This document shows positions 19,556 through 31,800 of a DNA stretch of 64,000 nt, one piece after another. The notes below the pieces were generated by a model. That model did not search any database. It saw nothing but the letters and a program-made list of their open reading frames with translations, and was not told where the DNA came from. Source of the DNA: Effrenium voratum (lineage: Eukaryota; Sar; Dinophyceae; Suessiales; Symbiodiniaceae); assembly GCA_963377175.1 (NCBI GenBank), contig CAUJNA010001002.1:120783-184782 (forward strand), given 5' to 3'. The translations under genes and the position numbers were made by a program. The number at the start of each line of letters is the position of its first letter. Position 1 is the stretch's first letter.

Positions 19556-20203
19556 GAAGGGAAACCAGCAGTTCCAAAGATTTTCAGGGCCGTTTTTTTG
19601 AGAAGCACCCGAACATTTCGCTTGCAGCGATACCGATGGGGGACAAAATCCAATGAGCCCGGGCACCACGATGAACATGCCTCGAGGATCCGCGTTGCCA
19701 GAGTGAACTGCCATTTCCAACGGTCTTCCCCCTAAAAAACACCAACCAACACTCTAGGGGTACCTTCCATTTCCATTCTTTCCAGGCATCCTTCTTTCCA
19801 AAAACCACCCAACAACCACCCAAAAACCACCCAGACGGTATCCACGATGTACATCCGGTCAAGCCAAACAAAGGCGAGTCGGGCTTAAGTCACGCCCGGC
19901 TGCCGGGCCGAAGCCCGAAGGCCGCTTAGCCCAAAGCTTGAGAGCCTTTGGACTTGCTTTTTCCCTGGTTGTTGGGAAACATTTTGCACATTTTGGCGTA
20001 TGGTGGTTTAGTGGTTGAAATCCAAGCACTTAGCTGCTAAAAATTAAGTAAGTTTTTTTTGGGCCCATTTTTTCAGTGGCCCCCCCCAAAAGCGTTGTGA
20101 TCGCGTTTTTTTTTTTGGTGTGTTTTAACAACACATAAATAAACATATTTCGGGTCCCTGTCTGGGGCTCAAAGGAGTGAGTCTGGCTGGCTGGAGGATT
20201 CAG

Positions 20204-20281
20204 CTCATCTCTGGCCTGCATCTGAAGCTGAACACCCGGAAGCAGGTGGAAGAGGCCCGGAAGTGGGCGGAGCAGCTTGGA
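20204..20281 (+). CDS. Candidate internal exon, TPR-like (26 codons)
   Basis: GGATTCAG|CTC and CTTGGA|GTTCCA enclose 26 codons in phase 0. They read LISGLHLKLNTRKQVEEARK, then WAEQLG. The second half (QVEEARKWAEQLG) is a textbook TPR B helix and the first half a plausible A helix (LISGLHLKLN). The frame continues open to a TGA at 20359, so the alternative is a longer or terminal exon. It is one of the better TPR candidates in the window. Confidence 0.5.
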
Positions 20282-20365
20282 GTTCCAAAGAAGACGCGCG
20301 CGTCTGACGCGCCTCGCGCGCGAGACGAAGATGCTCTAGGCCCGCCGCACCTAAACAGTTGATTT

Positions 20366-20479
20366 CTAGGTCCCCCAGCTCTGTGCTGTTGACTTCTTCT
20401 TTTTTTTGGTTGGGAGGGTTTTCCTGCTAAAAAATAGACTGCAGAAAGAAGTTGGTACCAACTTATTCTAGGACCCAGG
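20366..20479 (+). repeat. CTAGGTCC element, copy B3
   Basis: Left end CTAGGTCCCCCAG. The interior AATAGACTGCAGAAAGAAG and GGTACCAACTTATTCTA match the family. The right end is degraded (CTAGGACCCAGG). Confidence 0.8.
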
Positions 20480-21040
20480 TTGGTTGCGGGGTGGGCGTGT
20501 TGGGGAGGCGGAGGGGTCTTGTGGTTTTGGGTTGTTTGGGTTGCGACTGCTGTGGGGGGTGGGGTGTCCTTTGGGTGGAACTTGGGGCAAGCTACTTAGG
20601 GGCTTGGTAATTATTCGATCAGAACACACGAGACGCGGACCAACCGCCATGGCAGTGGAGTAAAACGATGGTTACTAAGAGTTTACTAAGTGCCCTACCA
20701 CCCCTCATAACTTCCCCAAGGGATTAGGCTTGAGTTAGCTTCATAAGACCAAACTACCAACTCCTCTGACCACAAACATGGAACCACCGCATGCCATCCA
20801 CTATTAGACTCACTTGCCCTTTTAACCTTTTGATTTCCCTGAGTTGCCATTGCTACCCATTTTTCGTCATGCCCGCAAAAGGTGATCACCTTTTATTTCC
20901 AAATCCCTAAGGGGCAAGTAGAGGCCACCACGTGCCATCCATGTTGAGAGGAACCGCTTGGTGGGGGTCCCCTTCCTCTTGATTTCACGGGAAGTCGTCG
21001 GCCACGAAACATGCACGGAACCGGTGTGCAGCCGAGGCAG

Positions 21041-21085
21041 GCGCGGGAGATTTTGCAAGAGGCAAAGGAGGAGCGGCCCGGCGAA
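21041..21085 (+). CDS. Candidate short internal exon (15 codons)
   Basis: GAGGCAG|GCG and GGCGAA|GTCACA enclose 15 codons in phase 0: AREILQEAKEERPGE, a charged helix with the AREILQEA spacing of a TPR B helix. Short, hence weak alone. A GC-rich tract surrounds it. Confidence 0.35.
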
Positions 21086-22697
21086 GTCACATCTCCGCTT
21101 CGGGGCTTTGGAACGCCTTTGTTTTGCTTCTCGGGGAGGGGGCGGGGGGGCTAAATGCAGGCCTAGCCACATGAGCCGAGCAATTTCGTCGCTTGAGGCC
21201 TCCAGATTGGGTTAATTATTATTTTTTTCTCCAGCCCACGAACCTCGCGAAGCCTGCTCAGAACTTTCTATCCCGCTGGAACCCTCAAGCCGAGGGTGTT
21301 GGACCCGTCGCTTTGGGCAAAAACGGAGCGGCCGCCGATCCAGGGTGGCCACCACGCCAGCGCGCACTTTTTTCAGAACCGTCGGCGTGAAAAAGGTCGT
21401 TGCAGGGCCGTTTTTCCTGAAGATGAGTATCATTTTGGCGGTGGTGCTCAAGTGATTATGAGAAGCACTTGAGCGTCTGTACATATCAGTTTCGTGGCGG
21501 TTCCCTGATGTGCAAACGAGCAATGACAGTCACATGGCAGACTTCGGCAAATGCGAATGCGCTTTGGGAACCAGTTGTTAGGATTATGCCCTCCCCACAA
21601 GCTGTCGGCACATACTTGGTTGCTGCTGGGGCCGCGAGAACACGAGCGCTCAAAGTTGTTCTTAAAACTTTTGGCCTTTGCGGTTGTGCTGCTGCTGTTT
21701 TGACGCTCAAGTTCAATTCTTGCTTTCTGGGGTCTACGCTGGTCTGATGTTTGTTTCTTCGCCACCCCCTGTTGCCCCCCCTCTTTTCTTGCAAGCCAAG
21801 CCTGAGGACTGCCTGTGAAAGATTCACCCTTTTGCGAGACCCTCTTTCTATTGTCTTCGCAGCACCAAAGAGGGTTGCTGACGCCTCTCCCATTTGCAGT
21901 GAGCTGCGATTTCTTCCCAAAAGTACTTAAGGTTGACCCCGAATTAGTTTGTACTGGGGGTACTAACCATTTAGCTAAGCCCCAGACCGCCGAAGTATAA
22001 ACAATCCCTTGTGGTTTCCTTTAAGGGAATCTCTAGGTTCATTAGCGCCAGCAAGTTGAAACAGGTTTGCTTGGCTCACTGGGTTACACGGAAATCACCT
22101 GTCCAGGTTCTGTCTCACATTTCTAGTCTATCCCCAAATATATTGTAGTTTTTGGGGAGACCCCAGTTTAATACTACGCACGGGTTGGAAAGCACAACTA
22201 CTGTTTGTGGGTGACGATACTTTTTCTATCGGCTGATTTGACACCCTGGGTTAAGCGCCACGGTGTTGCAACAACGGCGTTTGGCTGCAATGGGAACCCC
22301 GGATTAATACGCCCTGGTTGATTAGTAGGTCCAACTGGGTTTATTGGTCGGAATCAGACCACTTTTGGAGGGGAACACCCTCTATTATAGTGGGCTGGCA
22401 ACCATGGCAAGTGGGTCACAGCCAGGGCAAAGCTAACCATTCAGCCATCTTCTAGACCATCTAAGTAGAGGGGGGGAGGGAGGGGAGGGGGAGGGAGCCC
22501 AAGTAAGCCCTCATTAAGCCCCTATTTAGTAAGGCCTTACTTGGGGCTTATTGGGCCCCCCCCCCCCCCTTCCCTTCCTTCCCGCCAACCTGCATGACTA
22601 TAGGGGTCCTAGAAATTCCCTAAAAGGAAACCACCAGTTGGATGGTTTATAGGGGCCATTCCAACTCATTCCCTGCCTCTCTCCAAGGTACCTCGAG
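21086..22697. other. No confirmed gene; weak open segments
   Basis: A + strand frame at 21469-21747 (92 residues, ending CFLGSTLV) and a GC-rich patch at 21240-21400 have no recognisable motif, and the opposite strand is equally open. Poly-G and poly-C tracts lie at about 22470-22570. Confidence 0.35.
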
Positions 22698-22754
22698 GCC
22701 AAGTCCGTGCCCTTTGTGGCCACCTGCTGCATCTACTTGGGAGAGGACACCAAG
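22698..22754 (+). CDS. Candidate short internal exon (19 codons)
   Basis: CTCGAG|GCC starts a phase-0 run of 19 codons: AKSVPFVATCCIYLGEDTK. FVATCCIYLGEDTKA resembles the A helix and turn of a dinoflagellate TPR unit (LLxLAxAHLxLGDxxKA). The donor would have to be GC (AAG|GCGGGT), which is permitted in dinoflagellates; with GT the frame would not stay in phase 0. Confidence 0.35.
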
Positions 22755-22988
22755 GCGGGTTTTTCCGCTTGGCAGTTGGTGGAGCCCGGTGGGAACTGGG
22801 GCCCGGTGGGAACTGGGGATTTTGTCCACATGTGCTGTGCGGGGCAACCCTTGGAGGGGGTTTGAATTCCTGGTTCTTGGGGTTTTCCGCTTGTCTTCGT
22901 CTTGTCGTAGTAGTTGGTTTGGAGCCCGGTGGGAACTGGGAAGTTTGACCCACCCCGGAAGACCACCAAACCGCCGATCCAAAAATCA

Positions 22989-23605
22989 CCTGACTAGTAG
23001 TACAAGTAGCAGTAGCAGTAGCAGTAGCAGTAGGAGTAGGAGTAGTCGTAGTCGTCGGCGTAGTAGCAGCAGCGTGCGTAGTAGTTGATTGGATTGTTTG
23101 TGTTGTTGTTTGTTCGTCTGTTCGTCTGTTCGCTTGCTTGCTTGCTTGCTTGCTTGTTTGTTTGTTTGCTTGCTTGCTTGCTTGTTTGTTTGTTTGTTTG
23201 TTTGTTTGTTTGTTTGTTTGTTTTTTGTTTGCTTGCTTGCTTGCCTGTTTGCTTGCTTGCTTGCTTGTTTGCCTGTTTGCTTGTTTGCTTGTTAGCTTGC
23301 TTGCCTGCTTGCCTGCTTGCTCGCTTGTTTGTTTTGTTTGATCGTTCCTTCCTTTTTTGTTGGTTACTTACAAGTCGAATTTATCGGTTGTTGCGTAGTG
23401 TTTTTGGGCTTTGCGGTTTTTGTCGATTTGTGAGTTTCTTTTATCGAGTTGTGGGCTTGTGGATTTGTTGGTTTGTTGATTTGTTGGTTTGTTGGTTTGT
23501 TGGTTTGGTTGGCTTGGTTGGCTTGGTTGGCTTGGTTGGCTTGGTTGGCTGGTTGGTTGGTTGGCTCGCTGGCTGGCTGGCTGGCTGGTTGGTTGGTTGG
23601 TTGCA
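22989..23605 (+). repeat. Simple-sequence block: (AGT/AGC)n, (CTTG/TTTG)n, (GGTTGGCTT)n
   Basis: Three arrays in sequence: AGTAGCAGTAGC to 23085, TTGCTTGCTTGT to about 23335, and TTGGTTGGCTTGG/CTGGCTGG from 23455. Cys/Leu-rich and Gln/Pro/Thr-rich open frames here are periodic artefacts. Confidence 0.95.
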
Positions 23606-23810
23606 TCGTGGTCTTCCAAGGCTCATGCGTTTGTAGGCGCAGATCACGTACCTGTAGATGTGTAGACTCATTGGCGTATATCCCAACGCAGAAGTAGTAA
23701 AGACCATGGATGTGCAGTAGCTTTTGTTTGTTTTGTTTTTTTTCACGGCCTACGACGCGCATTATATACGTATATTTGGGCAATGTAGGTCATAGCAAGG
23801 CCTCTTAATA

Positions 23811-24400
23811 TAATATGTATATATATATATAGGTATTTACAGAGGCGCGTATGGCAATACGTCTCTCACCCTTTCTCTATGCGTATGCACACGCCCGCAC
23901 CTAGTTGCATACACGCAGACCGTAGATGTAGCATCGTCGCACATACAAATATAGGCGAACACATGTGTAGACCACAGACAAATGTCCGCCAAATACGCGA
24001 AACGCCTTTACACATGTACACCTACATATCGAACAAATACACACCATTGACAATTGATGTTTGTTCATGTTCAAATGATGAAACCCTACGCTAAATAACA
24101 CACAACATCAAGGTATGCACAAAGGGGTGTGATTTGTTTGGGGGGACTTCTTTTTGATTTTTGCAAAGTGGACACAAAAAGGATGTCAACATTTTCTCGG
24201 AGTCCCCAATTTGTTTATATATATATATATATATATTTATTCACATTCACAAAGCCCAACCCACCCAAATGCAAATGTGCAGATGCACATCGATAGATCA
24301 TGTCACAGCTGAACAAGGCAGAACACACATACGTATACACATACACATACATATGGATACATATATATATATATATACACATTATATATATATATATAAC
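23811..24400. repeat. (TA)n tracts in AT-rich sequence
   Basis: TA runs lie at about 23811-23832, 24217-24237 and 24361-24399, between which ACACATAC-type repeats occur. Nothing coding recognised. Confidence 0.9.
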
Positions 24401-24609
24401 TGTATTCTTGAGGACTTGCTGCTGTATAGGTCTGCACAGGTCGCTTTCGTTTCATTCTCCTTGGCTCTTCTGTCCTGGGACTTCGCGTTTTTGCCGTCCT
24501 CTTCGCATAAGCACATTCAAGCCCGTCCATGGGTACTGAATTCACATGTACGCACGATGAATCGGCCTAGGTTTGTAATTTGTTCGTCTTCGGAAAACAA
24601 AACAACAAC

Positions 24610-25180
24610 AACATTTTCTGTATTAAAGCGCTGGTGATGCTGCAGGTGTCGTCCAATTTAGTCTGCGGACCCATCTACTTTGGAATGCGGAAAAGCATTT
24701 CCATTTCCCTTACTAAAAAATCACCGGTGATGTGCAGGGTGTCGACCAACTCTGTCTGCGGACTATGAGCGGAAGATCAGTTTGTCTACTGAAACGCTCG
24801 TGATGCTGGGGGTGTCGCCCCCTTTAGTTCACGCAAAGTGAGAAAACCGCCGCCGGTGTTGCTGGGGCTGAGTGTCGACCACTTTCGTCAACGAAGACCG
24901 TCAAGAAACAGACGGCGCCATGTCGGGATGGAACAATGTAATTTGCAGTTTGTTTGGTAAAAGGCTTGGATGCCGCCGACTGATTTGGAACACTTGCGTT
25001 GGACACCGAAACGTCTACCTTTGCACCGAAAAAGTAATCAATCTGCAGACGATTCTGCCTTGGGCACCTTGCCGCACGTGTGCGTACTTTGAATCGCCGC
25101 AAGCTTCAAAGCTTTTTGTCAGCGGAAAAGCTCTTCTTTGACGAACACGCTGGTGATGCTAGAGGTCGACCAAAGACTAT
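24610..25180 (+). repeat. Diverged tandem of GCTGGTGATGCTGCAGGTGT
   Basis: Loose copies start near 24630, 24725, 24793, 24855 and 25145. Each is followed by a CGACCA-type string and a charged open stretch. Spacing is irregular (about 60-290 bp), so this is an old array. Confidence 0.5.
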
Positions 25181-25576
25181 CAGGAGCAGAGCGAGAATGC
25201 CGGGCTCAAAAAGTGCAATGTCGCAGTGGGTTTTGCAAAGAACATATCTGTAAGAGTGCAGTTCCGCTGTCGAATGCATTGTTTGGAAACTGCGACATCT
25301 ACATGTTGCAACCAGGAATGTTCAACCTACGCTCTTCTGGGCAGGGCGCACAGGCGCGGGCTTTCCCTAGTGTGTATTTTTGATAAAAAAAATATGATTA
25401 AATAAAAAAAACACATACATATATATTATATATATATACATATATCTGTGACTACTACTGTATAACACAAAGCAACAAAAAGTAGCACTCACAATTTCTC
25501 GCGTGTTCTTTTTGGGTCCCAAACCCAGCTCCAAAAACCGCTTGTCCGGGCGTGGCTTTGCGTCGCTTTGCGAGAG

Positions 25577-25736
25577 GCGGCGGAGCTGCTGACGGCGCGG
25601 CGGCGCCAGCTGGCGGTGCTGCGCGCGCGGGGGGACGAGGCGGAGGCGGCGCTGCAGCTGGCGGACGTCTTGGCCAAGCAGCAGGCGACAGCTCCGATCC
25701 CAGCGAAGGACTCCAAAGAGCGACGTCCTAACCCGG
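25577..25736 (+). CDS. TPR-like internal exon, strongest of the series
   Basis: GCGAGAG|GCG opens a phase-0 frame of 53 codons. It begins AAELLTARRRQLAVLRARGD and continues EAEAALQLADVLAKQQA. This is a full helix-turn-helix: AAELLxARRxQLAxLRxRGD, then EAEAALQLADVLAKQ, with the RGDEAEAA turn typical of dinoflagellate TPR units. It is very GC-rich (over 70%) against AT-rich flanks. A GT at 25737 (CCCGG|GTAGGTG) is a good donor and leaves phase 1, which matches the phase-1 start of the exon at 27260. Function of the full protein unknown; TPR solenoids usually mediate protein-protein contacts. Confidence 0.6.
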
Positions 25737-26370
25737 GTAGGTGAAGGTGAAGGAGGCCCAACATGGGTGCAGCCTGTGGAATTCCTTACATGCACAAAAA
25801 GGAAGTCAAGGGAGATCAAAGCCGATCCAATGCCTTCTTTCTGCGCGCCTCGGATCTGGTTTTGGTGAACCCCCCATTTTCGTATGACTCAAGTTCCCAT
25901 TTGCTAGGGTTGTGGGTTCAAGGGGAAGGGACCCGTCAAGGGGATGTTGAGTTTTTGAGGGGATCATTTAGAAATGAAGAGAAAACATGTTGACCCCAGA
26001 TTTTCGCGAACCCCAGGTTGATTCATAGCAAAAAAGGTGCCGGGTTTAATGGGGAATCATCACATTTGGAGGGGAATGGGGTTGACTCCACATAGATCCC
26101 AGTGAACTCACGTACCCTAAGTGCCAGGGTTGTGGGTTCAAGGGAATGTTTAGAGATTTGGAGGGGATCAAACAAAAGGAAAGAGGAATCATGTTGACCC
26201 TATATTTTTATGAACCCCAGTTTCTCAATAGGGGTGTGTGTCTGCCTGAGCTTAGTGGTTGGAATCAGACCACTTTTTTGGAGGGGAACACCCCGCTATG
26301 AATAAACTGGGGTTGATGAACATGGGGTCAGCATTACACTCCCTCAGTGTCTTTCTGACGCTTAAAAAGA

Positions 26371-26505
26371 TCGGTTCTTCTAGGGGTAACTTCCCCATTC
26401 TTTCCAGGGATCCTTCTTTCTAGACAACCACCAAAACCCCCGGGGAAATGGCGATCGGTTTTTGAAAATAATGATGGCTGAAAAGGATGGACAAGGAATC
26501 AACCA
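26371..26505 (+). repeat. TCCCCATTCTTTCCAGG element, copy E1
   Basis: TTCTAGGGGTAACTTCCCC, TTCTTTCCAGGGATCCTTC and GGATGGACAAGGAATCAACC occur in the same order as at 37069 and 58536. Confidence 0.8.
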
Positions 26506-26701
26506 GAGTTTTCCAGAAGCGTGATCCCATTTGTTTGCAAGGTGACTCAATAGGTGTCCCAAACCCGGGAAACATTGATGGGGACCTGAGCTTTGGAATC
26601 GCCTGGGGCAGGGTGCTTAGAGTGGGTTTTTTAGTGAGTGCCGGTTTACAGTGAGCGTGGCTAGCAATTGAAGCTAAGTCCCGGACCATCTGAGAAGTCG
26701 T

Positions 26702-26831
26702 CTAGGTCTCCCAGCTAGGTGCCCTTCTCTGCCAACTTTTTTTGGGGTTTGGAGGGTTCCCCCACTAAAATAGACTACAGAAAAAAGGTTGGTACCCTTA
26801 TTCTGTCTAACCTCTCTACCGGAGGATCTAG
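26702..26831 (+). repeat. CTAGGTCC element, copy B4
   Basis: CTAGGTCTCCCAG to CCGGAGGATCTAG. The interior AATAGACTACAGAAAAAAGG and GGTACCCTTATTCT is conserved. 130 bp. Confidence 0.9.
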
Positions 26832-27259
26832 TCTATTCTCTTGGCCGACCGCCCATTTGCGGCTGTGGGGCCTGACGCCAGAAACAACCGCCGTGCCAGG
26901 TGTCCCGCGTGGACAGCCGGGCCCGCCGCTTTCTGCGCACCTCGGACATACGAGCAGCGCCCAAAAAGCTGGCAGGTGCTGTTTATCACCTGGTTAAAGC
27001 AGAGGAACATGAAAGGCAAACAAGGGCCTCCAAAACAACACCAAAAGACAACAAGGGAAAACAAGCGCAACCAAAGGAACACCAAAGGAACACCACAGTT
27101 GAACAGCAAAGTTGAACACCAAAGTTGCACACCACCTTTGAAAGTTGTTCTTGAACCCAAAGGAACCCAACTTGACCAAAGGAACAGCAAAGGAACACAT
27201 TTGAAAGCTGCCCCAAACCAAAGGCGCCCAACTTGAAGCCGAGAGACCGCGTCCTTCAG

Positions 27260-27375
27260 GCGACAGCCTCCAGATCGCCCACGAGGCCCTTTATGCCTTC
27301 GACGACATGGGGGATGAGATGGGCGCTGCGAAGGCGCGTTTGGCGCGAAGCGAAGGGGGGCGACGGGGGAAGGCG
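27260..27375 (+). CDS. TPR-like internal exon
   Basis: CCTTCAG|GC starts in phase 1. The frame reads DSLQIAHEALYAFDDMGDEM, then GAAKARLARSEG. SLQIAHEALYAFDDMGDEMGAA... is a clear TPR B-helix/turn/A-helix junction: xALxIAxEALxxFxxMGDExGxAxAxxxLA. A GT at 27376 gives a phase-0 end. Joined to the exon at 25577-25736, the split codon would be G|GC (Gly), keeping the frame. AT-rich simple repeats follow at 27429. Together with 25577 this is the best evidence for a TPR gene on the + strand. Confidence 0.6.
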
Positions 27376-27427
27376 GTGGCGGTTGGGTGGCCTAAGAATG
27401 GGGTTGGTCTGTTTGTGGTGGACCTCC

Positions 27428-27428
<1 letters not shown>

Positions 27429-27467
<39 letters not shown>

Positions 27468-27470
27468 GTA
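27429..27470 (+). repeat. (TA)n with TATG interruptions
   Basis: Alternating TA tracts interrupted by TATGTA. Confidence 0.95.
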
Positions 27471-28842
27471 TGCACTTTTATGGTGGTTTTCAGTTTTGGT
27501 TTTCCCTTAAGACTACAAAAAGAACAAACACAAAACAGATGGGTTTTGGATGGATTGCCTTGTTTAAAGGTTGGACCCCCAAACAGGTGATGTTCAGTTT
27601 GGTTTTCATATAAGGGCCCAAGCCAATAAGATGGGAACAGGCCTCTTCCACTTGATTCAATCAACCGATCAGGTTCCTGAACAAGTAGAATGGAAGCGGT
27701 TTCCTCCACCTCATTCAGCCGCTGAGGCTCAGTTTTTGCCTTTTCTCCCGCGACAGCTACGGGGTCGGACGGTTTGCTTTGGTGAGGACGCAGGGGTCTT
27801 CCGGAGCTTGGAAAGAGACTCATGCGGGCAATGCTTACTGGGCATCCCCGGTTCGCGAAAAGGGTGTGTTGCTAATGTTGACCCCGGATTAATAAACCCC
27901 GGTTTATGAATATGGGGGTGCTCCCCTCCAAAAGTGATGAGTCCCCACTAAAACCAGGCACACCCCACCATATCAATTAACTCGGAGTGATTAATCCGAG
28001 GTCAACAATCATCTCCAGATACTTAGATCGGAGCCAAGGCTAACCGGTGGGTAACCCTGGTTATAACCCGCTGGACGGACGGTTGTAAGTCCCTGTGTCT
28101 TACCAGACCAAAGCCATCGCTGCAAGCATTGGTCGCTTCCTTTGGCTTCCCTTTGCAAGGACTATCTTTTCTGGGTGTGTCTTTTTTGAGGGTCTCCTTT
28201 CCGGGGCCGAGAAGAACCAACAAAAACGGGAAGCCTCATTTTTGAGGTGTCCATTTCCCAATTTTGGCACCCCAAGCATGGATCAGAATCTAAATGCTAT
28301 CATTTTCGAGACAGAGCTGAGGTGGTGGGAGATTCGGCAAAGTCCAAGCCCACAACTTGCTTTTTGCTTCCGTTTGCTTAGGAATATGTTTGCTTTCCCC
28401 CCGTTGGTTTCAAAGGGGATCTATCACCACTGGACATATCTTTCTTTGTTTTTCTCCAGGAAACCGAAGCAAATGGAGGTGAACGAATCAGTGCTTCACT
28501 GTTCTTGGCATGTTTTTTGGTTTTTTTAGTTTTTTGGTTCTGTTCATTCTTACTGGGGGTCTGCAAAAAACAAAGTCTTTCGCTACCATACCAAGAGTAG
28601 AGATGTAGTGGCTTCCTTGCTGTTTCATCTGCAAATGGAACATCCTGGGCGTTCCAAGTCATACGCGGGCACATCTGGGTATGATTGATTGAGGGTACCC
28701 AATAACGTTGTGGTTTAAAGGGACACCAAACGGAAACCCACTCTGGTTTTGGGGACCGGGGACGGGGGGGGGTGTCCCCTTGTTTAGACACAAGCACGTC
28801 ATGAATCAAAGCGCTCAAAGCCCTTTGGAACGTTTGCTCGAG

Positions 28843-28897
28843 GCTCGCCTGCTGCTCTGCGAGATCTACATGCGCCCTGGCGGATTTTCCCTCAAAA
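28843..28897 (+). CDS. Candidate internal exon, TPR-like helix
   Basis: TGCTCGAG|GCT begins a phase-0 frame: ARLLLCEIYMRPGGFSLK. ARLLLCEIYMRPG has the A-helix pattern of a TPR (LLxLCEIYxxxG) and would follow the preceding exon's AxAxLA well. The frame is open upstream (SAQSPLERLLE), so the exon may start earlier. The proposed donor AAAA|GTGATG is poor. Confidence 0.4.
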
Positions 28898-31800
28898 GTG
28901 ATGGGTATTACATGGTTGTTGTTGAGAAACATTTTACATCTTTGCTTATTGTGGTTTTGTGGTTGAAATCACCACTGAACTTCTGAAACCTGAAAAAACA
29001 TGCTCCCCTTCCAACGTCCAAGCTGAATTTCGGGACCCCGAGCTTCGAGGCCCGCGTCAATAGATCGGGCCGATCTAAGCTTCGTCGGGGGCGCTTCGCG
29101 TCAGAACACCTCCTGGCTCATGGGACCCATGTCCGACTTTGACAAAGGTCACCAAGTCCAAAGATCGCCTTTGGGTCCAATTCCTGGGTCCAATTGACAT
29201 GAAGTCCTCTGGCTGTTTTTTTTGAGGCCTCACGAGTGAGCTTCCATTTTCTGAAGCTTACCTCTTAAAACCACAGCTTTTCGTAACTTTTTGGGTAACA
29301 TGGGCTATATGTCTGTAAAAGATGAAAACTTCCCCAGGGCTTGGAGTTTTAAGGGGTAAGTCGCAGACCAGACACAAAGCCATTTTTTTCTCCCCACCCG
29401 ACAGGAAGGGGTGGTTGGATTTTATGTTGGAATCCGTGTTTGCGATGCTTCTACACCATGCCTCCACCCAGTATCCCACCACAAAACCCGAAACAAAAAA
29501 GGAACACCCACACACACACACACATAGGACACAGGGCACTCTTGGTATAAAGCTCCAGCCACAAATCCAAACTGGCAGAAGGGGACCTGGCGGATTATCC
29601 CGGTAGGAGGTTTGTCCATCAGTAGTAGGAGCCTATGAAACCCTAGGAATATCCTATGAAATCCTAGTTGTTAGTTGAATACGTTGAATGGTTGATAAAC
29701 CACCAACCTCACCACTTGGTGCCTGTGGATGTAACCATCAGACTCAGACCCCGACTCTCAGTTGGCCCTTGATTCGCAGTTTGGATTGGTTTGAATCCTG
29801 AGGGCAAATGGGGGACCCCACCGCCAATCCAAAGCCACCTGTCGTGGCCCGTCAAGACAAGGATGAGCCCTGAAGGCCTTGTGAGGTGAATAAGAGATAG
29901 CCCCCTCCCCAAAGCCCCAACCCCAATTCCCCCCCCCCCCGCATAGGGTCTTTGAACATAGATGTCCTTTTTAGGTTAGTTTGTTGAAAAATAGATGGGT
30001 TCCACTGATTTAGATTGAGGCTTTACTCCATTTACAAGGGCCATCAAATTCCAGAATAAGGTGACAATGGAATTTGGGTGTGCGTCAAAATGGCGGTTCC
30101 CACAAAATTCGTTTTTTTGTTGCTCTTTGGTTTCCCTTTAGAACCCCCCCAAAAAAACAGAAAGAAAGAAAAAGGAGCCCTACAACAAAAACACACACAC
30201 ACACATAAGAAAAAGGAACCACCCCCAAAAAAGGAGCCCAGACAAACCCTCTCGACTTTTCCGAGCCGAATGATGCGCTCCGAGCCCCAGGTACCGGCAA
30301 GAGCCGGAGGAGGCGGTGCCTGGATCTGGTTAGCGGCGATTTTTGTTTTCTCGCGAGCCGTTTTGGGGGGTGGGTTTTAAAGGGGAAGCCAAAGGGAAAC
30401 CCGACTCATTTTTATTCTATTTTTTGAGCCGGTGTTTTTTTGTGAATGGACACTAAAGGGAAGCCAGACCCATTTTTGTGGGAGCTCCATTGGTATGTTC
30501 AAAACATAAAAGTATTCCATGTTCAGGCAATGTTATGGGAAGCCGGTTTCAATTTTTGTTATGGGCTTTTTTTTCCTGGCGCCTAGCCCTTGCTTGTTTG
30601 CCTCCAGGTTTGGTCTGCTCGCTCGCTTGAGCTTTCCTTGTTTGCCTTGAGCCGGGCGGCTGGGCGCCGGGTTTGGTTTCCTTTTGCTTAGGCTTCAGAT
30701 CACGTTGAAGGCTTTTTTTCCGATGGGTTTCGGCCGCTGCCTTGAATCATGGGAGCTCCTGCAAAAGAGTCTCGGCTGTATAAAAGGCTTTCCGAGATCA
30801 TGGGTGGTTGTCGGGAAGCACGTTTTTTTTTTTTTTTTTTTTCCCCCATTTTTGCTTCTTTTGGTTTGGTGGTTGAAATCCAACCACTTAACTGCTGATG
30901 TTTAGATTTTTGCTCCCCTTCCAAGGTCAACCAAGGAATCAAGGGAGCTCCTGCAAAAGAGTAGCTAAAGGGAAGCCACCGCAGGGCGTGGCACGTTTGG
31001 CCAGTTCTGGGGGAGAGTTTCCTTGGCGAGCGATCCGTTTCTCAGAGCGGCCGGTGGTTGTTTTTGAGGCCCGGCGACCAAGCCTCGGGCTTGCATTGAA
31101 AGGGAAGCCAGGAGGAAGCCACAGATCTGGAGGTTGGAAGATCCGACAGCGGGAAAACACATATGGCTGTGGCTCAAAAAGCCGGAATTCCACAATGGAA
31201 CCCGATCGGCAAGTGGAAACATGGGTACCAAAACCTGCGGCTTGCCCCTCCGATCGTGCAATATTTCGAGCCACACCCATCTCCGTTCTGCCCCCCGGTT
31301 TTGGGCTAGATCTTCCATCCTCGGGTTCGAGGGACCCAAAGCAAAACGGAGGTCGGGGTTGCCAAGGGGTTAAAGCGGTGGACTGTCCAGCTGAAATGAA
31401 CGAGTTTCACTGCCTCGAGGTTGGCCGAGAGCAGCTGTTTACCTTCTCAACCGATTCAAACCGGCAATAAAGCAACGGCCTAGATAGCCAAGCTACTGCT
31501 TGTTTCAGTCACTGTTGCTGGTTTTTGGGGTAAAGAGGATGGAAAGAAGCAGCAACTGGCGATCCACGGGGTTCTTTGGTCGCCGTTTGGCTAAGCTTGC
31601 TACGGTATAATCGCCAGGGTTTTGGGCAAGGTGGCTCGTCCTTTTTTTGTTCTTCTTCGGGGACCCCCCAACATAGCTTCGGTTTTCCTTTGGGTGTTCG
31701 TTTTTTACTACAAAAAACAGGTGTCAAAAAGCAGGGTTCCGACCTTTCAATCGGTTTGGGAGCCGTGTTTTTGCCTCGAGCCGATTTTCTAGAAGTGAAC

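Noticed and set aside
23085..23790. Long Cys/Leu-rich + frames and Gln/Pro/Thr-rich minus frames
   Set aside because: They are direct translations of CTTG, TTTG and GGTTGGCTT simple repeats.
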